A stretch of 13,571 nucleotides of DNA from CAZPFP01 sp964585895. Lineage in GTDB: Bacteria; Patescibacteriota; Microgenomatia; PFEM01; JAHIFH01. Shown here one piece after another: positions 12,864-13,571 of this stretch. Under the pieces are notes generated by a model. That model made no database searches, was not told the DNA's origin, and saw only the letters and a list, made by a program, of their open reading frames with translations. The stretch spans positions 1 to 13,571 of the forward strand of contig CAZPFP010000019.1 in NCBI GenBank assembly GCA_964585895.1, in the 5' to 3' direction. A program made the translations under genes and the position numbers. Numbering within the stretch: the first letter of the stretch is position 1; every line of letters starts with the position of its first letter.

Positions 12864-13571
12864 TTATTCTGTATCTGTAGTCGCGGCCACAATAAAAGTC
12901 GCTAAAGAAGAAATATCAGTGGAAATAGTCTTATCTTTAATTTCTGCTTTTTCCTCTACCCAAGCTGTCCCTGACCAAGAATAAAGTTTTGCTTCTCCTG
13001 TATCCTCTGGTAATTTTAGACTGACAACGCCGTTTTTAACTGTACTTGCTCCTGAAGAAAATGTTTCATACGGTCCGGTAATCACTTCGCCTTCAAATTC
13101 TCCAGGCAAGCCAATGGTGTCCATCGTCACATAAAAATTGCCTTTCGTGATCGTCCCTTCAACCGTAAAATTACCATCGATTGAAATCAGCTCTTCATCA
13201 CCCTGTTGTAAATGAAAATCAGTCACAAATTTTCTTGTTCCCTTGCCGCCCCTTAGCCTGACGGTCAGAGTTCCCTGAGTAACACCTTCATCAAATTTAT
13301 AATGGCCGCTCGACTCTGAGCCAAGAAGAATTTTTTTGGAATAGGAAGACTCGCCTTTTAATTTAACCGTATTAATACTCCCTTGCGTCGCCCCGCTCTC
13401 GGTATTATAAAGAAGCTCATATTCTAAACTGTCTGCGTCTTGAATCCGAGTAACCTCAATTGTCAGCCAATGGCCATCGCTACTGGGAGTAAGAGTAATA
13501 TAGGGACGCTCTTCCAAAGTGGTTTCAATCAAAACTCCCTCCGGCTCAAGAGTTGGTGATGGCTCTTTGGC
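12864..13571 (-). CDS. C-terminal part of a large, probably exported beta-rich protein
   Basis: The frame is open to the right edge (235 residues visible), so the real start is outside; the TTG at 13532 is not a start. The first visible residues are a Pro/Glu-rich linker (AKEPSPTLEPEG). The remainder is rich in Thr, Ser, Gly and Val in alternating patterns with few cysteines, typical of extracellular beta-sandwich modules, with a last segment LYSWSGTAWVEEKAEI and an ending SLATFIVAATTDTE. There is no C-terminal membrane anchor or sortase motif. I do not recognise a specific family; a cell-surface role is inference from composition. A terminator follows it. Confidence 0.7.
   Translation of the reverse strand, partial: AKEPSPTLEPEGVLIETTLEERPYITLTPSSDGHWLTIEVTRIQDADSLEYELLYNTESGATQGSINTVKLKGESSYSKKILLGSESSGHYKFDEGVTQGTLTVRLRGGKGTRKFVTDFHLQQGDEELISIDGNFTVEGTITKGNFYVTMDTIGLPGEFEGEVITGPYETFSSGASTVKNGVVSLKLPEDTGEAKLYSWSGTAWVEEKAEIKDKTISTDISSLATFIVAATTDTE

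Noticed and set aside
1..13571. CRISPR arrays, insertion sequences or transposases.
   Set aside because: No direct repeat-spacer pattern, no transposase motifs and no terminal inverted repeats were seen; the only repeats are the mraZ decamers and promoter palindromes.

Overview
This window looks like a fragment of a Patescibacteria (Candidate Phyla Radiation) genome, most likely of the Microgenomates type. The evidence is tight packing with gene overlaps of 1-17 bases, AT-rich DNA, Mur ligases without their N-terminal domain, DUF1653 and DUF5680 genes, and a division and cell-wall (dcw) cluster split by genes on the opposite strand. TGA is used as a stop (for example at the end of rsmH), which argues against the recoded Gracilibacteria/Absconditabacteria lineages. 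The lineage call is inference from gene style, not from a search.

Right part (12.2-13.6 kb, minus strand): the 3' end of a large, probably exported beta-rich protein, a terminator, then an MTH1-like NUDIX hydrolase. The dcw operon starts next, with a good promoter (TTGACA) and a 10-bp-periodic TGG array that looks like a MraZ operator. Its order is mraZ, an unlisted 40-codon gene with a perfect AGGAGG, rsmH, ftsL, and ftsI (10.5-8.76 kb). All of these overlap or nearly touch.

Middle (8.8-5.9 kb): the minus-strand series is broken twice by plus-strand genes that converge on the gene to their right. The first is a small unknown gene with an apparent frameshift (8482-8773). The second is a NlpC/P60-like cysteine-peptidase homologue (6487-7230). 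Each shares a short symmetric divergent promoter with the minus-strand gene on its left (murE and alr). The alr-ddl pair, which should supply D-Ala-D-Ala for MurF, is reduced to the first ~100 codons of alr joined to the last ~80 codons of ddl: either a real internal deletion or an assembly error.

Left-centre (5.9-2.5 kb): murF, mraY and ftsW run in one direction with gaps of 4-13 bp. MurF carries an extra C-terminal Cys/His cluster and MraY lacks the usual His triad. murC, murD, murG, ftsQ, ftsA and ftsZ are not in the window.

Left (1-2.4 kb): small single genes in alternating orientation (DUF1653, a small membrane protein, a phosphoribosyltransferase-like protein, DUF5680, the start of an exported protein), with two unlisted plus-strand coding stretches between them. 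Several of these genes, and two in the middle part, have a -10 hexamer 6-8 bases before the start codon. This suggests leaderless transcripts for single genes, while the dcw operon starts with a leader and Shine-Dalgarno sites.
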